A stretch of 64,000 nucleotides of DNA, taken from Rhodospirillales bacterium (GTDB taxonomy: Bacteria > Pseudomonadota > Alphaproteobacteria > Rhodospirillales > SHVQ01). Location of the stretch: positions 1 to 64,000 of the forward strand of contig SHVQ01000006.1 of NCBI GenBank assembly GCA_009694195.1. The letters run 5' to 3'. Under the pieces are notes generated by a model, which searched no databases, was not told the origin of the DNA, and saw only the letters and a list, made by a program, of their open reading frames with translations. Each line of letters begins with the position of its first letter. The stretch's first letter is position 1. Position numbers and translations under genes: made by a program. Positions 16,770-25,490 of this stretch are shown here, piece after piece.

Positions 16770-17717
16770 ATGTACCAGAATCCAATTCGGTCGGCTTTCG
16801 GCGTTCCAACCTTCGGTAAAGCCCCGCTCGTCTCTCCGGACGAGGACTGGAAGGCGGATATCGCCATTCTCGGAGCCCCGTTCGATCAAGCGGTCACGTT
16901 CCGTCCGGGAGCCCGGTTCGGCCCGCGCGCCATCCGTGACGCTGCGTTGCGCTATGCGTTCTTCCCGGCCGGGACCGGATATTGGGACATGCGGACGGAG
17001 ACCTGGCGCATCACCCGGCGCGTGGTCGATTGCGGCGATACGGATGTCGTGCCGCTCGATGCGGATAAATGTTTCACGAATCTCACGCACGCCGTGCGCC
17101 AGATCCGAAAAAAGGGCGCTTTTCCCGTGGTCCTGGGCGGAGATCATTCGATCACGCTTCCGATCCTCCAGGCCTTCGACGACGCGGGCAAGATCACCCT
17201 CGTCCATTTCGATGCCCATACGGATTACCGCGACCATGTGGGCGGTCAGCGCATCGGCCACGCGCAGGTCATCCGGCGGGTCTGCGAGCTCGACTACATC
17301 ACGCGGGCAGTCTCGCTCGGGATTCGAGCCATCCGGACCGAACCGGGCGACGTGCGGGATATCGTGCGGCGCGGCAACACGATCATCCCGGCATGGGACA
17401 TCCATCGGATGCCGATCGCGGAGATCGTCAGCAAGCTGCCGTCGGGCGAACGCGTTTACGTGACGTTCGACATCGACGCCATGGACCCGTCCATCGCTCC
17501 CGGCACGGGGACCACCGAGGTCGGCGGTCTTTTCTACGAGCAAGCGCGGGCGCTCTTACAGGCGGTCTGCGAGCGGAACGAGATCGTCGGCTTCGACATG
17601 GTGGAGGTCAACCCGATGATCGAGAACATCCAGCTCACGGGGCTCTTGGCGGCGCAGCTCACGCTCGATTTCTTGGGATTCGTATTTCCGGGAAAAAAAG
17701 AGGCGACGGGCCGGTAA
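16770..17717 (+). CDS. Agmatinase-family ureohydrolase
   Basis: A 315-residue arginase-fold enzyme hydrolysing a guanidino compound to urea plus an amine. The metal motifs are present: V-L-G-G-D-H-S, H-F-D-A-H-T-D and F-D-I-D-A-M-D-P. The early G-A-P-F-D-Q-A and P-G-A-R-F-G-P-R-A-I-R segments are of the agmatinase/guanidinobutyrase type rather than arginase. It ends the likely operon that begins at 14417. If it makes putrescine from agmatine it would fit the polyamine-type transporter at the left edge, but guanidinobutyrate or another compound is equally possible. Confidence 0.88.
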   Translation: MYQNPIRSAFGVPTFGKAPLVSPDEDWKADIAILGAPFDQAVTFRPGARFGPRAIRDAALRYAFFPAGTGYWDMRTETWRITRRVVDCGDTDVVPLDADKCFTNLTHAVRQIRKKGAFPVVLGGDHSITLPILQAFDDAGKITLVHFDAHTDYRDHVGGQRIGHAQVIRRVCELDYITRAVSLGIRAIRTEPGDVRDIVRRGNTIIPAWDIHRMPIAEIVSKLPSGERVYVTFDIDAMDPSIAPGTGTTEVGGLFYEQARALLQAVCERNEIVGFDMVEVNPMIENIQLTGLLAAQLTLDFLGFVFPGKKEATGR

Positions 17718-17741
17718 GCCGCCGACGCGCCGGGCTAAAAT

Positions 17742-17770
17742 TTGCGACTCTAAAAGATTGCATGTATACA
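17742..17770 (+). promoter_or_regulatory. Putative sigma-70 promoter with TGTATACA palindrome
   Basis: TTGCGA (17742-17747) is followed by a 17-base spacer and TATACA (17765-17770), ahead of the amino-acid importer operon. The -10 region lies inside the palindrome TGTATACA (17763-17770), with a GCATACAAG half-like match 13 bases on. A GntR-type repressor could bind there. A strong AGGAGGAGG ribosome site precedes the first gene. Confidence 0.4.
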
Positions 17771-17839
17771 GGAGCATACAAGTCCGAACAGCCGTGGGTT
17801 CATCGGCTGGGGTGACTTTGTCAGGAGGAGGACCGAACA

Positions 17840-18700
17840 ATGCAAGGGAGTTTGAAGACTGGACTATATGCCTTGGCGATCGGCGCGATCGCCGTGTTGG
17901 CCGCGGCGCCGACCCAGGCGCAGAAGCTCATGGTCGGGACCACGGCCGACTACCCGCCGTTCGAGTGGGTCGACGGCAAGGGCAAGCTGGTCGGGTTCGA
18001 CATGGATGTGATGCGGGCGATCTCGTACTTGGAAAAGTATGAAATCGAGCTCAAGGACGTGAGCTTCGACACGATCATCCCGTCGCTGCAATCGGACAAA
18101 TACGACATCGCCGCCGGCATCCAGATCAACGACGAGCGGCGCAAGATCATCGATTCCTCCGAGCCGTACATCGAGGTGCTTTACGGCGTCGCGGTCGTGA
18201 AGGACTCACCCGAAAACCTGTTCACGGTCTTCCAGAAAGGCAAGAAGGTCGGTGCCCAGCGCGGCACGACGCAGGCGCGGTGGATCACCAAAAGGGTGGT
18301 CGAGCAGGGAATCGACGTGAAGCTGGAGCTCTACGACACGAACGATCTCGGGATTCTCGACCTCGTCAACAAAAGGATCGACGGGTTCGTGAGCAACACG
18401 CTTCCCTTGCAGGAGTTCGTGAAGCGGAATCCGATCCGCATTTCCGGGGTCATTTACGATCTCCGCGCGCATTTCGCCTATCTGGTGAAGAAGGGCGATC
18501 CCAAGGGGCTGGTCCCGAAGCTCAACAGCGGCATGGCGAAAATGAAAGCCGATGGCTCCTGGGATGATCTCAAGGCCGCGTACTTCACCGGCGATCTCCT
18601 CCGCATCACCGATTGCAACGCGAAGCATGGGGATACGCTCAACGTCAAACGCGACATCAAGAAGTACGCCGCCGACCTGAAGGGATGCTTGGTTCCGTAG
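17840..18700 (+). CDS. Polar amino-acid ABC transporter substrate-binding protein
   Basis: Periplasmic binding protein of family 3, 286 residues. The signal peptide is about residues 1-25 (hydrophobic run ending A-P-T-Q-A-Q). The mature start L-M-V-G-T-T-A-D-Y-P-P-F-E-W and the strand L-V-G-F-D-M-D-V-M are hallmarks of HisJ/ArtJ-type proteins. A carboxylate/arginine ligand site is expected at A-G-I-Q-I-N-D-E-R-R. The gene starts a four-gene importer operon; a repeat element (18725-18796) sits between it and the first permease. Confidence 0.93.
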   Translation: MQGSLKTGLYALAIGAIAVLAAAPTQAQKLMVGTTADYPPFEWVDGKGKLVGFDMDVMRAISYLEKYEIELKDVSFDTIIPSLQSDKYDIAAGIQINDERRKIIDSSEPYIEVLYGVAVVKDSPENLFTVFQKGKKVGAQRGTTQARWITKRVVEQGIDVKLELYDTNDLGILDLVNKRIDGFVSNTLPLQEFVKRNPIRISGVIYDLRAHFAYLVKKGDPKGLVPKLNSGMAKMKADGSWDDLKAAYFTGDLLRITDCNAKHGDTLNVKRDIKKYAADLKGCLVP

Positions 18701-18724
18701 AGCGGTTCCACTTGGTGTTTGTGT

Positions 18725-18796
18725 CGTCATTCCCGCGCACGCGGGAATCCAGTTATTGTTTGATGAGCTGGACCCCCGCTTCCGCGGGGGTGACGA
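18725..18796. repeat. Double-hairpin intergenic repeat
   Basis: Bounded by CGTCATTCC and GGTGACGATTCC. It has hairpin one, ATTCCCGCG-CA-CGCGGGAAT (18729-18748), and hairpin two, ACCCCCGC-TTCC-GCGGGGGT (18772-18791). This is the widespread 'CGTCATTCCCGCG...GCGGGGGTGACG' palindromic element of proteobacteria. It lies inside the importer operon and just before a permease whose start is unclear. Confidence 0.85.
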
Positions 18797-18874
18797 TTCC
18801 GCCGGACTTGATCGCGAGAGCGTAAAACGGACGCGCTGACCCAACAAGTCCTGCTCATCTGGAACAGTCTGCCG

Positions 18875-19555
18875 ATGCTCCTCGAGGGCGCGGCGGAGAC
18901 GGTGCGCCTCACCGCATTGATGCTGGCGCTGGGCGCGGCGGTCGGGCTCCCCTTCGGCGTGCTCCACGTCTACGGGCCGCGGATCCTGCGGGTCGCCGTC
19001 CTCGATCCCATCGTCGTCTTTTTCCGCGGCATTCCCTCGCTCGTGCTGATGATGATCATCTACTTCGGCGCATCGGAGATCGGCCTCGATCTGAGCGGCT
19101 TCATTGCGTCGATCCTGGCGATCGGCGTGCGTTCGGGAATTTACCAGTCGCAGATCGTGCGGGGCGCCATCCAATCGGTCGGCTCCGGACAGATGTTGGC
19201 CGCGCGCGCGATCGGCATGAGCAAGTGGCGGGCGATCCGGTTCATCGTCATCCCGCAGGCGCTGCGGCTGGCGCTTCCGCCGTGGTCGAACGAGTACGCG
19301 GGCGTCCTCAAGGAAAGCTCGCTTGCGTACGCCCTCGGCGTCACCGAGCTCATGCGCCAGGGGCGCTACATCGTCGCCAGGACCTTCGGCAATTCGCTCC
19401 TGGTCTATACGGTTTGCGCCGCGATCTATTTCGTTCTCGTCTTCCTCGGTATCCGGCTGCTCCGCAAGGTCGAGCAGCGGTTCAGCGTGCCCGGTTTCGA
19501 CGCGGCGCCCCAGGGGCGCGCGTTCTTCGGACGCGATTTGGAGAGCTCGCGATGA
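18875..19555 (+). CDS. Amino-acid ABC transporter permease 1
   Basis: Inner-membrane permease, 226 residues from the ATG at 18875. It has about five hydrophobic helices, the family motif F-F-R-G-I-P-S-L-V-L, and the EAA-type loop A-A-R-A-I-G-M-S-K-W-R-A-I-R-F-I-V-I-P-Q-A. The homologous-looking N-terminus reads further left in frame (L-T-Q-Q-V-L-L-I-W-N-S-L-P before the ATG) back to about 18830, where only a CTG and no ATG/GTG/TTG is available before the in-frame stop at 18809. The nearby repeat may have removed the original start, leaving the ATG at 18875 or a CTG. The last bases overlap the ATPase start (ATGA). Confidence 0.88.
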   Translation: MLLEGAAETVRLTALMLALGAAVGLPFGVLHVYGPRILRVAVLDPIVVFFRGIPSLVLMMIIYFGASEIGLDLSGFIASILAIGVRSGIYQSQIVRGAIQSVGSGQMLAARAIGMSKWRAIRFIVIPQALRLALPPWSNEYAGVLKESSLAYALGVTELMRQGRYIVARTFGNSLLVYTVCAAIYFVLVFLGIRLLRKVEQRFSVPGFDAAPQGRAFFGRDLESSR

Positions 19556-20295
19556 CAGACCTCACCCTCCGTCTCGAAGGCATCTGCAAGAGCTTCGGCT
19601 CCCTGTCGGTCCTCAAGGATGTCGATCTCGACGTGAATAAAGGCGAAACGAAAGTCTTGATGGGCCCGTCCGGCACCGGCAAAAGCACTCTCCTCCGCTG
19701 CATCAACCTCCTGGACCCGCCGGATACAGGGCGGATTTGGCTCGACGGCAGAGAAATCACCGCCAAGGGAATCAATGTCGACGAAGTACGCTCCTCCATC
19801 GGGATGGTGTTCCAGGACTTCAACCTGTTCACCCACCTGACGGCGCTGGACAACGTCCGCATCGGACTGGTCCGCGTGAAAGGCGTCGACAAGAAGACCG
19901 CGACCGATATGGCCATGGAAGAGTTGCGGCGAGTGGACCTGGCCGAAAAAGCCGCCTCGTATCCGGCGCAATTGTCGGGCGGCCAACAGCAGCGTGTCTC
20001 GATCGCGCGCGCATTGGCATTGAAGCCGCGGCTGATCCTTTTCGACGAGCCGACATCCGCCCTCGACCCCGAGCTCACCGGCGAAGTTCTGAAGGTGATG
20101 TCGCGTCTCGCCGAAGACGGGATGACGATGGTGATCGCGTCCCACGAAATCGATTTTGCCCGCTCGGCCGCCGACGAGATCGTCTTCATGGCCGACGGGC
20201 GCATCGTCGAAAAGGGTCCGCCCGACGTCATGTTCACCTCGCCCCAGCAGGTCCGGACACGCGACTTCTTCAGGCGGATCGGCGAGCGCCACTGA
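19552..20295 (+). CDS. Amino-acid ABC transporter ATP-binding protein
   Basis: 247-residue ATPase of the GlnQ/HisP class: Walker A G-P-S-G-T-G-K-S-T, Q-loop M-V-F-Q-D-F-N-L-F, signature L-S-G-G-Q-Q-Q-R, Walker B L-I-L-F-D-E-P-T-S-A-L-D-P-E and an H-loop histidine in A-S-H-E-I. The ATG at 19552 overlaps the permease stop (ATGA), so the longer upstream frame is not used. It supplies ATP-driven force to permeases 1 and 2. Confidence 0.95.
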   Translation: MTDLTLRLEGICKSFGSLSVLKDVDLDVNKGETKVLMGPSGTGKSTLLRCINLLDPPDTGRIWLDGREITAKGINVDEVRSSIGMVFQDFNLFTHLTALDNVRIGLVRVKGVDKKTATDMAMEELRRVDLAEKAASYPAQLSGGQQQRVSIARALALKPRLILFDEPTSALDPELTGEVLKVMSRLAEDGMTMVIASHEIDFARSAADEIVFMADGRIVEKGPPDVMFTSPQQVRTRDFFRRIGERH

Positions 20296-20296
20296 G

Positions 20297-20956
20297 ATGA
20301 CGAGCTTTTTCGAATATGCGATCGAGATCGCGCCGGTCCTCCTGCGGGGGGCCTCCATGACCCTCCAGATCGTCGCGCTGGCGATCGTCCTCGGGATCGC
20401 GCTCGGCGTTCTCGTCGGCCTCGCGCGCGTCTATGCCGGCCGAACGGCGTATGCGTTCTGCACCGTGTACGTCGAAGCGATTCGCGGCACGCCTCTGCTG
20501 GTCCAGCTCTTCCTGCTCTATTTCGGATTGCCGTCGGTCGGAATTTATATTTCGTCGTTCTGGGCCGCCGTCATCGGCATGGGCATCAACAGCGGCGCAT
20601 ACCAATCCGAATATTTCCGTGGTGCCATTCAATCCATTCGCAGCGGTCAGATGCTGGCGGCGCGCTCGATCGGCATGAATCGCCGGCAGGCCATTCAGAG
20701 CATCATCGTCCCGCAGATGCTCAGGCGCGCGCTCCCGTCCTGGTCGAACGAATTGATGTACATGATCAAGTATTCCTCGCTTGCCTACATGATCCAGACG
20801 CCCGAGCTCATGGCTGCCGCCAAGGAAATGTCCGCCCAAACGTTCCGCACGTTCGAAACGTTCCTGCTCGCGGGGCTCATCTACCTCGTCATCGTCGCCA
20901 TTGTTTCGCGTGCGCTGATGTCGCTCGAAAACAGGATCAAGATTCCGGGACTCTGA
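20297..20956 (+). CDS. Amino-acid ABC transporter permease 2
   Basis: 219-residue HisM/GlnP-type permease, last gene of the importer operon, starting one base after the ATPase stop. It contains E-A-I-R-G-T-P-L-L-V-Q-L, the transmembrane core and the EAA loop A-A-R-S-I-G-M-N-R-R-Q-A-I-Q-S-I-I-V-P-Q. It pairs with permease 1 as a heterodimer, as in the His/Arg/Glu systems. No terminator-like hairpin is seen in the 14 bases before the convergent hydrolase gene. Confidence 0.93.
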   Translation: MTSFFEYAIEIAPVLLRGASMTLQIVALAIVLGIALGVLVGLARVYAGRTAYAFCTVYVEAIRGTPLLVQLFLLYFGLPSVGIYISSFWAAVIGMGINSGAYQSEYFRGAIQSIRSGQMLAARSIGMNRRQAIQSIIVPQMLRRALPSWSNELMYMIKYSSLAYMIQTPELMAAAKEMSAQTFRTFETFLLAGLIYLVIVAIVSRALMSLENRIKIPGL

Positions 20957-20970
20957 CCCCTGGCCGTGTT

Positions 20971-21675
20971 TCAGCCCTGCGCCAGCCAGTACCGGAGAAC
21001 CGCGCTGGTGGCGCGCGGCCGTTCCATGGGCGGCAAGTGCCCGCAATCCTCGATCATGACCATCGCCGCGCGCGGAATGCCGGCCGCGATCTCCTGGTGG
21101 ACCTCGAGCGGGGTTGCCACGTCCTGGCGGCCGCAGAGCACGAGGGTGGGGCAGCGAATGGCCGGAAGGTCCTTGCGGCTGTCCACGCGTGACATGATCG
21201 TCCGCTGTTGGCGGATGAAGGCATCGGGCCCGACCCGCCTCGCCTGATCGCGGAACGAGGAGGCGACCGCTTCGTCCTTCAATTGCTCCGGGTGCACGGC
21301 CGTCGGGAGAATCTGTTCGCACACCTGGTCGAACTTGCCGTTTTCAACCAGCGCAATCAGTCGCCGGCGCTCCTCCGTCCGCGTCGGAAAGTCGGCGCGG
21401 GCCGTGGTGTCGAGAAGGGCCAGCCTGATGACCCGGGACGGCGCTTGGCGCATGATCTCGAACGCGAGGTAGCCCCCCATGGACAATCCGGCGAGCGCAA
21501 ACTTGGCCGGTGCCTCCTTCAGGAGCCTGCGCGCCATGGAGGCAATGTTCGTCTCCTTCGTCACGTCAGGGACGGAAATCGCGGCCACATCGACGAGGGT
21601 ATCGACCTGATGGCGCCAGAGGGCCTCGTCGTTGAGCAAGCCGGGAACCAATAGGAGCGGAATTTTCTCGGCCAT
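20971..21675 (-). CDS. Alpha/beta-fold hydrolase
   Basis: A 234-residue serine hydrolase: L-L-L-V-P-G-L-L-N-D at the start, nucleophile elbow A-G-L-S-M-G-G-Y, an acid in L-C-G-R-Q-D-V-A-T-P and a histidine in E-D-C-G-H-L-P-P-M-E-R-P. It resembles the short, lidless esterase/lactonase-like group. The ATG at 21675 is preferred over the frame start at 21714 because a run of Gs stands before it as ribosome site and the product then begins at the family N-terminus. Substrate unknown. Confidence 0.85.
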   Translation of the reverse strand: MAEKIPLLLVPGLLNDEALWRHQVDTLVDVAAISVPDVTKETNIASMARRLLKEAPAKFALAGLSMGGYLAFEIMRQAPSRVIRLALLDTTARADFPTRTEERRRLIALVENGKFDQVCEQILPTAVHPEQLKDEAVASSFRDQARRVGPDAFIRQQRTIMSRVDSRKDLPAIRCPTLVLCGRQDVATPLEVHQEIAAGIPRAAMVMIEDCGHLPPMERPRATSAVLRYWLAQG

Positions 21676-21798
21676 GGCGGCCCCCCTGTTGACGCATCGA
21701 GCAAGGCCGATCATCTAAAGATCGCGCTTGCGCTCGTCAACCGCGGCGAGCGCGACGAACAGGTGCGCGATATCGACGAGAAGCGGCGTCGCTGGTCG

Positions 21799-24700
21799 TT
21801 ACTGCGCCGCCGGCGCGTAGGCAGAGGCGAGCTGACGGGCCACCAGTTGGGCATAAAGGCCGCCCTTCGCCAGCAGCGCCTCGTGGGTTCCGATCTCGAC
21901 CATGCGGCCGCCTTCGAGGACCACGATTTGATCGGCTTCGCGGACGGTTGAGAGGCGATGGGCGATCACGATCGTCGTGCGGTCTGCCTGCAGGCGGTCG
22001 AGGGCGCTCCGCACGGCTTGCTCGTTCACGGCGTCCAGGTGCGACGTGGCCTCATCGAGGATCAGCACCGGGGCGTCCTTCAGGAAAGCGCGGGCGATGG
22101 CGACCCGCTGGCGCTGCCCGCCCGAAAGGCTCGTGCCGCGCTCGCCGACCGGCGAGTCGAGCCCGTCGGGGAGGGAATTGACGAGCCCGCCGAGGGAGGC
22201 GTGCTCGACCGCGGACAAGAGCTCCTCTTCGCTTGCCTCCGGCCGGGCGATCAGGATGTTGTTCCGGAGCGTATCGTTGAACAGGTACGTGTCTTGGGCG
22301 ACGAGGGCGATGCGCCGGCGCAGGTCGTCAAGCCGGTAATCGCGAAGATCGGCGCCGTTCAGCGTGATGCGGCCTGAGTCCGGGTCCCAGAAGCGTATGA
22401 GGAGCTGCGCGGTCGTCGTCTTGCCGGCGCCGGACGTGCCGACGAGGGCCACGGTTTTGCCGGGCGGAATCGCGAAGCTGACGTCGGCGAGTGCCCGCCG
22501 GTTCTGCCCGGGGTACGTAAAGCTCACGCCCTCCAAAGCAAGCGCGGCCGGCCCGGCCCGCCACGCGACGCCGGGTCCGTCGGTGATCGGAACCGGCTCG
22601 TTCTCCAGCGAATAGACGCGCCGCGCGGCGCCGAGCGTGTCGGCAAGCTGGCGGCCGATCTGCGCGATTTCCGAAACCGGAAGGAAGGCCGACATCGCGA
22701 GCAGGGTGTAAAGCGGGAGTGCCGCAGGCGCGATGGTCCCTTGAACCGCCATCGCCGCGCCCGTCAGCACCACGGCGAGCCCGCCCAGGCCGGTGAACAC
22801 CTCGAGCAAACTGTGCTGCAAGGTGAGTTCGCGGAAGAACGGCAGGCGCAGGCGGATATGGCGCTGGGAGAGCGCGTCGAGCTGGCTGCCGCGCGCCTGT
22901 TCTTGCTGAAACGCGACGATCTCACCGAGACCCTGGACCGAATCGACGGCGAAGGCGCCGAGCTCGCCGGCGGCCTCGCGCGCCGCCGAGCCGAGCCGGT
23001 CGACCCGATTGCGCATGAGGAACGGGCTGAGCCCGACCGCCAGGAGGAACGGGACGAGCGCGAGCGCGATCCACGGGCTTGCCGCGGTGAGCACGGCCAG
23101 GACCACGCCCGGCACCAGGATGGCGACGAAGGCCGGCGCCACGGTGTGGGCGAAGAAGTACTCGATCAATTCGATGTCGTGGGTGGCGAGCGCCATAATG
23201 TCGCCCGTGCGCCTGCGGACGAGATAAGCCGGGGCCAGGGCGTCAAGCTTGCGAAACGCGTCGATCCGCATCTGCGCGAGCAGGCGAAACGCCATATCGT
23301 GCGCGATCCAGGATTCAAGCCAGTGCAGCACTCCCGAAAGCGGCGCGGTGACGGCAAGGGCCCAAAGCCACGTCCCATAAGGTTGGCCTTGCTTGAGCGC
23401 GTAGACGACGAGAGCGCTGAACACCCCGACGCCGATGAAGGCGAGGACACGCAGCACGCCCAGCGTGAAGGTGGCGACGAGCCTGCCTTTCCAGGGCACG
23501 ATCACGCCCATCAGGGTGGCAACGAGCTGATACCAGTTCAGCCCTTCGGCCTTGATGATGCCCTCCGTCACGGGCTTCACCGCGCCCCCCGGCGTGTCAG
23601 CGATCGTTTCAGTCGCACGCGCGGCCGGCGTGGCGCCAATTCGGCCGAAGCCCGTCGACTCGCGGGCCTGCTCGGCCATGAGGCGCGCGTATAGGCCGCC
23701 GGCCTTCATCAGATCCTCGTGGCGGCCGCTTTCGGCCACGCGGCCCCGCTCAAGCACCAGAATGCGGTCGCAATCGATGATGCTGGAGAGCCGATGCGCG
23801 AGGATCAGCGTCGTGCGTCCGCGCATCAGACGGTCGAGCGCCTCCTGGATCACCGCCTCGTTCTCGGCGTCAACAGCCGAGAGCGCCTCGTCCAGCACCA
23901 GGATGGGCGTGTCGCGCAACAAGGCCCGGGCAATCGCGACGCGCTGGCGCTGGCCACCCGAAAGCTTGATGCCTTTTTCGCCGATGACCGTCCGATAGCC
24001 CGATGGCAGCGTCGTCACGAAGTCGTGGATGTTCGCCGCGCGGGCCGCGTCCTCGACGTCCGCCACGGCGGCGTCGGGGCGGCCCATGCGGATGTTTTCC
24101 TCGACCGTGCCGTGGAAGAGGAACGTGTCCTGGTTGACCACGGAAATCATCGACCGGATCTGCTGGAAGGAGAGGCGCCTCAGGTCATGGCCGCCGACGA
24201 GGACTCTCCCTTCTTCCGGATCGTAGAAGCGAAGCAGCAGGCGGACGATCGAGGACTTGCCGCAGCCGGACGGGCCCACCACGCCCACCCGCTCTCCCGC
24301 CGCCGTACGGAAGGTTAGGCCGTCGTGGACGGTGCGGCGGGTGTCGGGGTAACGGAAGCGGACGTCTTCGAATGCGATGGTTGGGTTGAGCGCCCGGTCG
24401 ATGGTCGCGGCCGGCGCATCCGCCACGATCGGGCGGTCTTCGAGGATCTGGTAGATGCCTTGTGCGGCCGACATGCCGACCATGCCTTGATGGAGAACGG
24501 TGCGAAGCTCGCGCATCGGCCGGAAGATCTCGATCCCGAGCATCAGGATGATCAACAACGCGCTCAGCGGCATGGCGCCCGCTTCGACGCGCAGTGCGCC
24601 GGTTGCCAACGCAGCCGCCGCCCCGCACGCGATGGCGCTGTCGGTGATGCCGCGGGCGAGCGAGTTGGTGGCGAGCACGCCCATGGTGCGGCGGAATAAG

Positions 24701-25380
24701 TCGTGGGCCTCGATCTCGAGCTTGTCGGCGCGTGTCTTGCTCTGTCCGAAAGCCTTGAGGGTCGCCAGTCCCTGGATCGAGTCGAGGAATTCGGCGGCGA
24801 ACGCGGCATAGGCCTTTTGCCGCCGGCGCGAATTGTGGGCGTCGTGCCGATGCCAGAGCGCCGGGGCAAACATGGCGAGCAACGCGAAACCGAGGAGCAC
24901 GCCCGCCACCGGCACATCGATGAAGGCGATGGCGGCGAAGATCAGAAACGGCGTCAGCAGCGCGATCAGGAACTGCGGCAGGAACTGGCCGAAATAGGTC
25001 TCGAGCTGCTCGACGCCGTCGATCAGCGAGAGGGTGAGCGCACCCGACCGCTTGCGGCCCACGGTGCCGGGGCCGAGGGCCGCGATCTTGTCGTAGATCG
25101 TCCGGCGCAGCTTTTGTTGCACGCGCGCCGCCGTCTCGTGCGCCACGACAGTCCGCCAGTGTTCGAAAGCGCCGCGCAGGAGCATGACGCCGGCGATGAG
25201 CGCCGCCGGCATTGTCATTGCTTGCAGATCGCGGCCGGCGAAGATCTCGCCGATGAGCCAGCCGAGCAGCCCCAGCCGCGCGACGCCGAGACCGACGGCA
25301 ATGAGACCGATCAGAACGGCCCACAGGACGCGGAGACGGATCCCCTCGGTGAACGTCCAGAGGCGGCGCTCGAAGTGCAT
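21799..25380 (-). CDS. Tandem fused ABC exporter (TM-ATPase-TM-ATPase), 1193 residues
   Basis: One polypeptide carrying two complete exporter halves. The first has a membrane domain (about residues 1-310) and an ATPase with Walker A G-P-S-G-C-G-K-S-S near 367 and signature L-S-G-G-Q-R-Q-R. The second has a membrane domain (about 620-900) and Walker A G-T-S-G-A-G-K-T-T near 978. Both Walker B motifs (L-V-L-D-E-A-L-S-A-V-D and L-I-L-D-E-A-T-S-H-L-D) look intact, so both sites could work. The arrangement resembles a fused CydDC or heterodimeric multidrug exporter; cargo unknown. ATG at 25380 has AGGAG seven bases before it. No partner genes sit beside it. Confidence 0.9.
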   Translation of the reverse strand: MHFERRLWTFTEGIRLRVLWAVLIGLIAVGLGVARLGLLGWLIGEIFAGRDLQAMTMPAALIAGVMLLRGAFEHWRTVVAHETAARVQQKLRRTIYDKIAALGPGTVGRKRSGALTLSLIDGVEQLETYFGQFLPQFLIALLTPFLIFAAIAFIDVPVAGVLLGFALLAMFAPALWHRHDAHNSRRRQKAYAAFAAEFLDSIQGLATLKAFGQSKTRADKLEIEAHDLFRRTMGVLATNSLARGITDSAIACGAAAALATGALRVEAGAMPLSALLIILMLGIEIFRPMRELRTVLHQGMVGMSAAQGIYQILEDRPIVADAPAATIDRALNPTIAFEDVRFRYPDTRRTVHDGLTFRTAAGERVGVVGPSGCGKSSIVRLLLRFYDPEEGRVLVGGHDLRRLSFQQIRSMISVVNQDTFLFHGTVEENIRMGRPDAAVADVEDAARAANIHDFVTTLPSGYRTVIGEKGIKLSGGQRQRVAIARALLRDTPILVLDEALSAVDAENEAVIQEALDRLMRGRTTLILAHRLSSIIDCDRILVLERGRVAESGRHEDLMKAGGLYARLMAEQARESTGFGRIGATPAARATETIADTPGGAVKPVTEGIIKAEGLNWYQLVATLMGVIVPWKGRLVATFTLGVLRVLAFIGVGVFSALVVYALKQGQPYGTWLWALAVTAPLSGVLHWLESWIAHDMAFRLLAQMRIDAFRKLDALAPAYLVRRRTGDIMALATHDIELIEYFFAHTVAPAFVAILVPGVVLAVLTAASPWIALALVPFLLAVGLSPFLMRNRVDRLGSAAREAAGELGAFAVDSVQGLGEIVAFQQEQARGSQLDALSQRHIRLRLPFFRELTLQHSLLEVFTGLGGLAVVLTGAAMAVQGTIAPAALPLYTLLAMSAFLPVSEIAQIGRQLADTLGAARRVYSLENEPVPITDGPGVAWRAGPAALALEGVSFTYPGQNRRALADVSFAIPPGKTVALVGTSGAGKTTTAQLLIRFWDPDSGRITLNGADLRDYRLDDLRRRIALVAQDTYLFNDTLRNNILIARPEASEEELLSAVEHASLGGLVNSLPDGLDSPVGERGTSLSGGQRQRVAIARAFLKDAPVLILDEATSHLDAVNEQAVRSALDRLQADRTTIVIAHRLSTVREADQIVVLEGGRMVEIGTHEALLAKGGLYAQLVARQLASAYAPAAQ

Positions 25381-25490
25381 TGGGTTCTCCTGTTCGGGTT
25401 GCCGCAAGGTACAGACTTTCCCGGCGATCGGGTACAGTGATCCTGCCGCTGCCTTGACGTCACGCGAGGGCAGGATTCGGAGCTTCTTCC

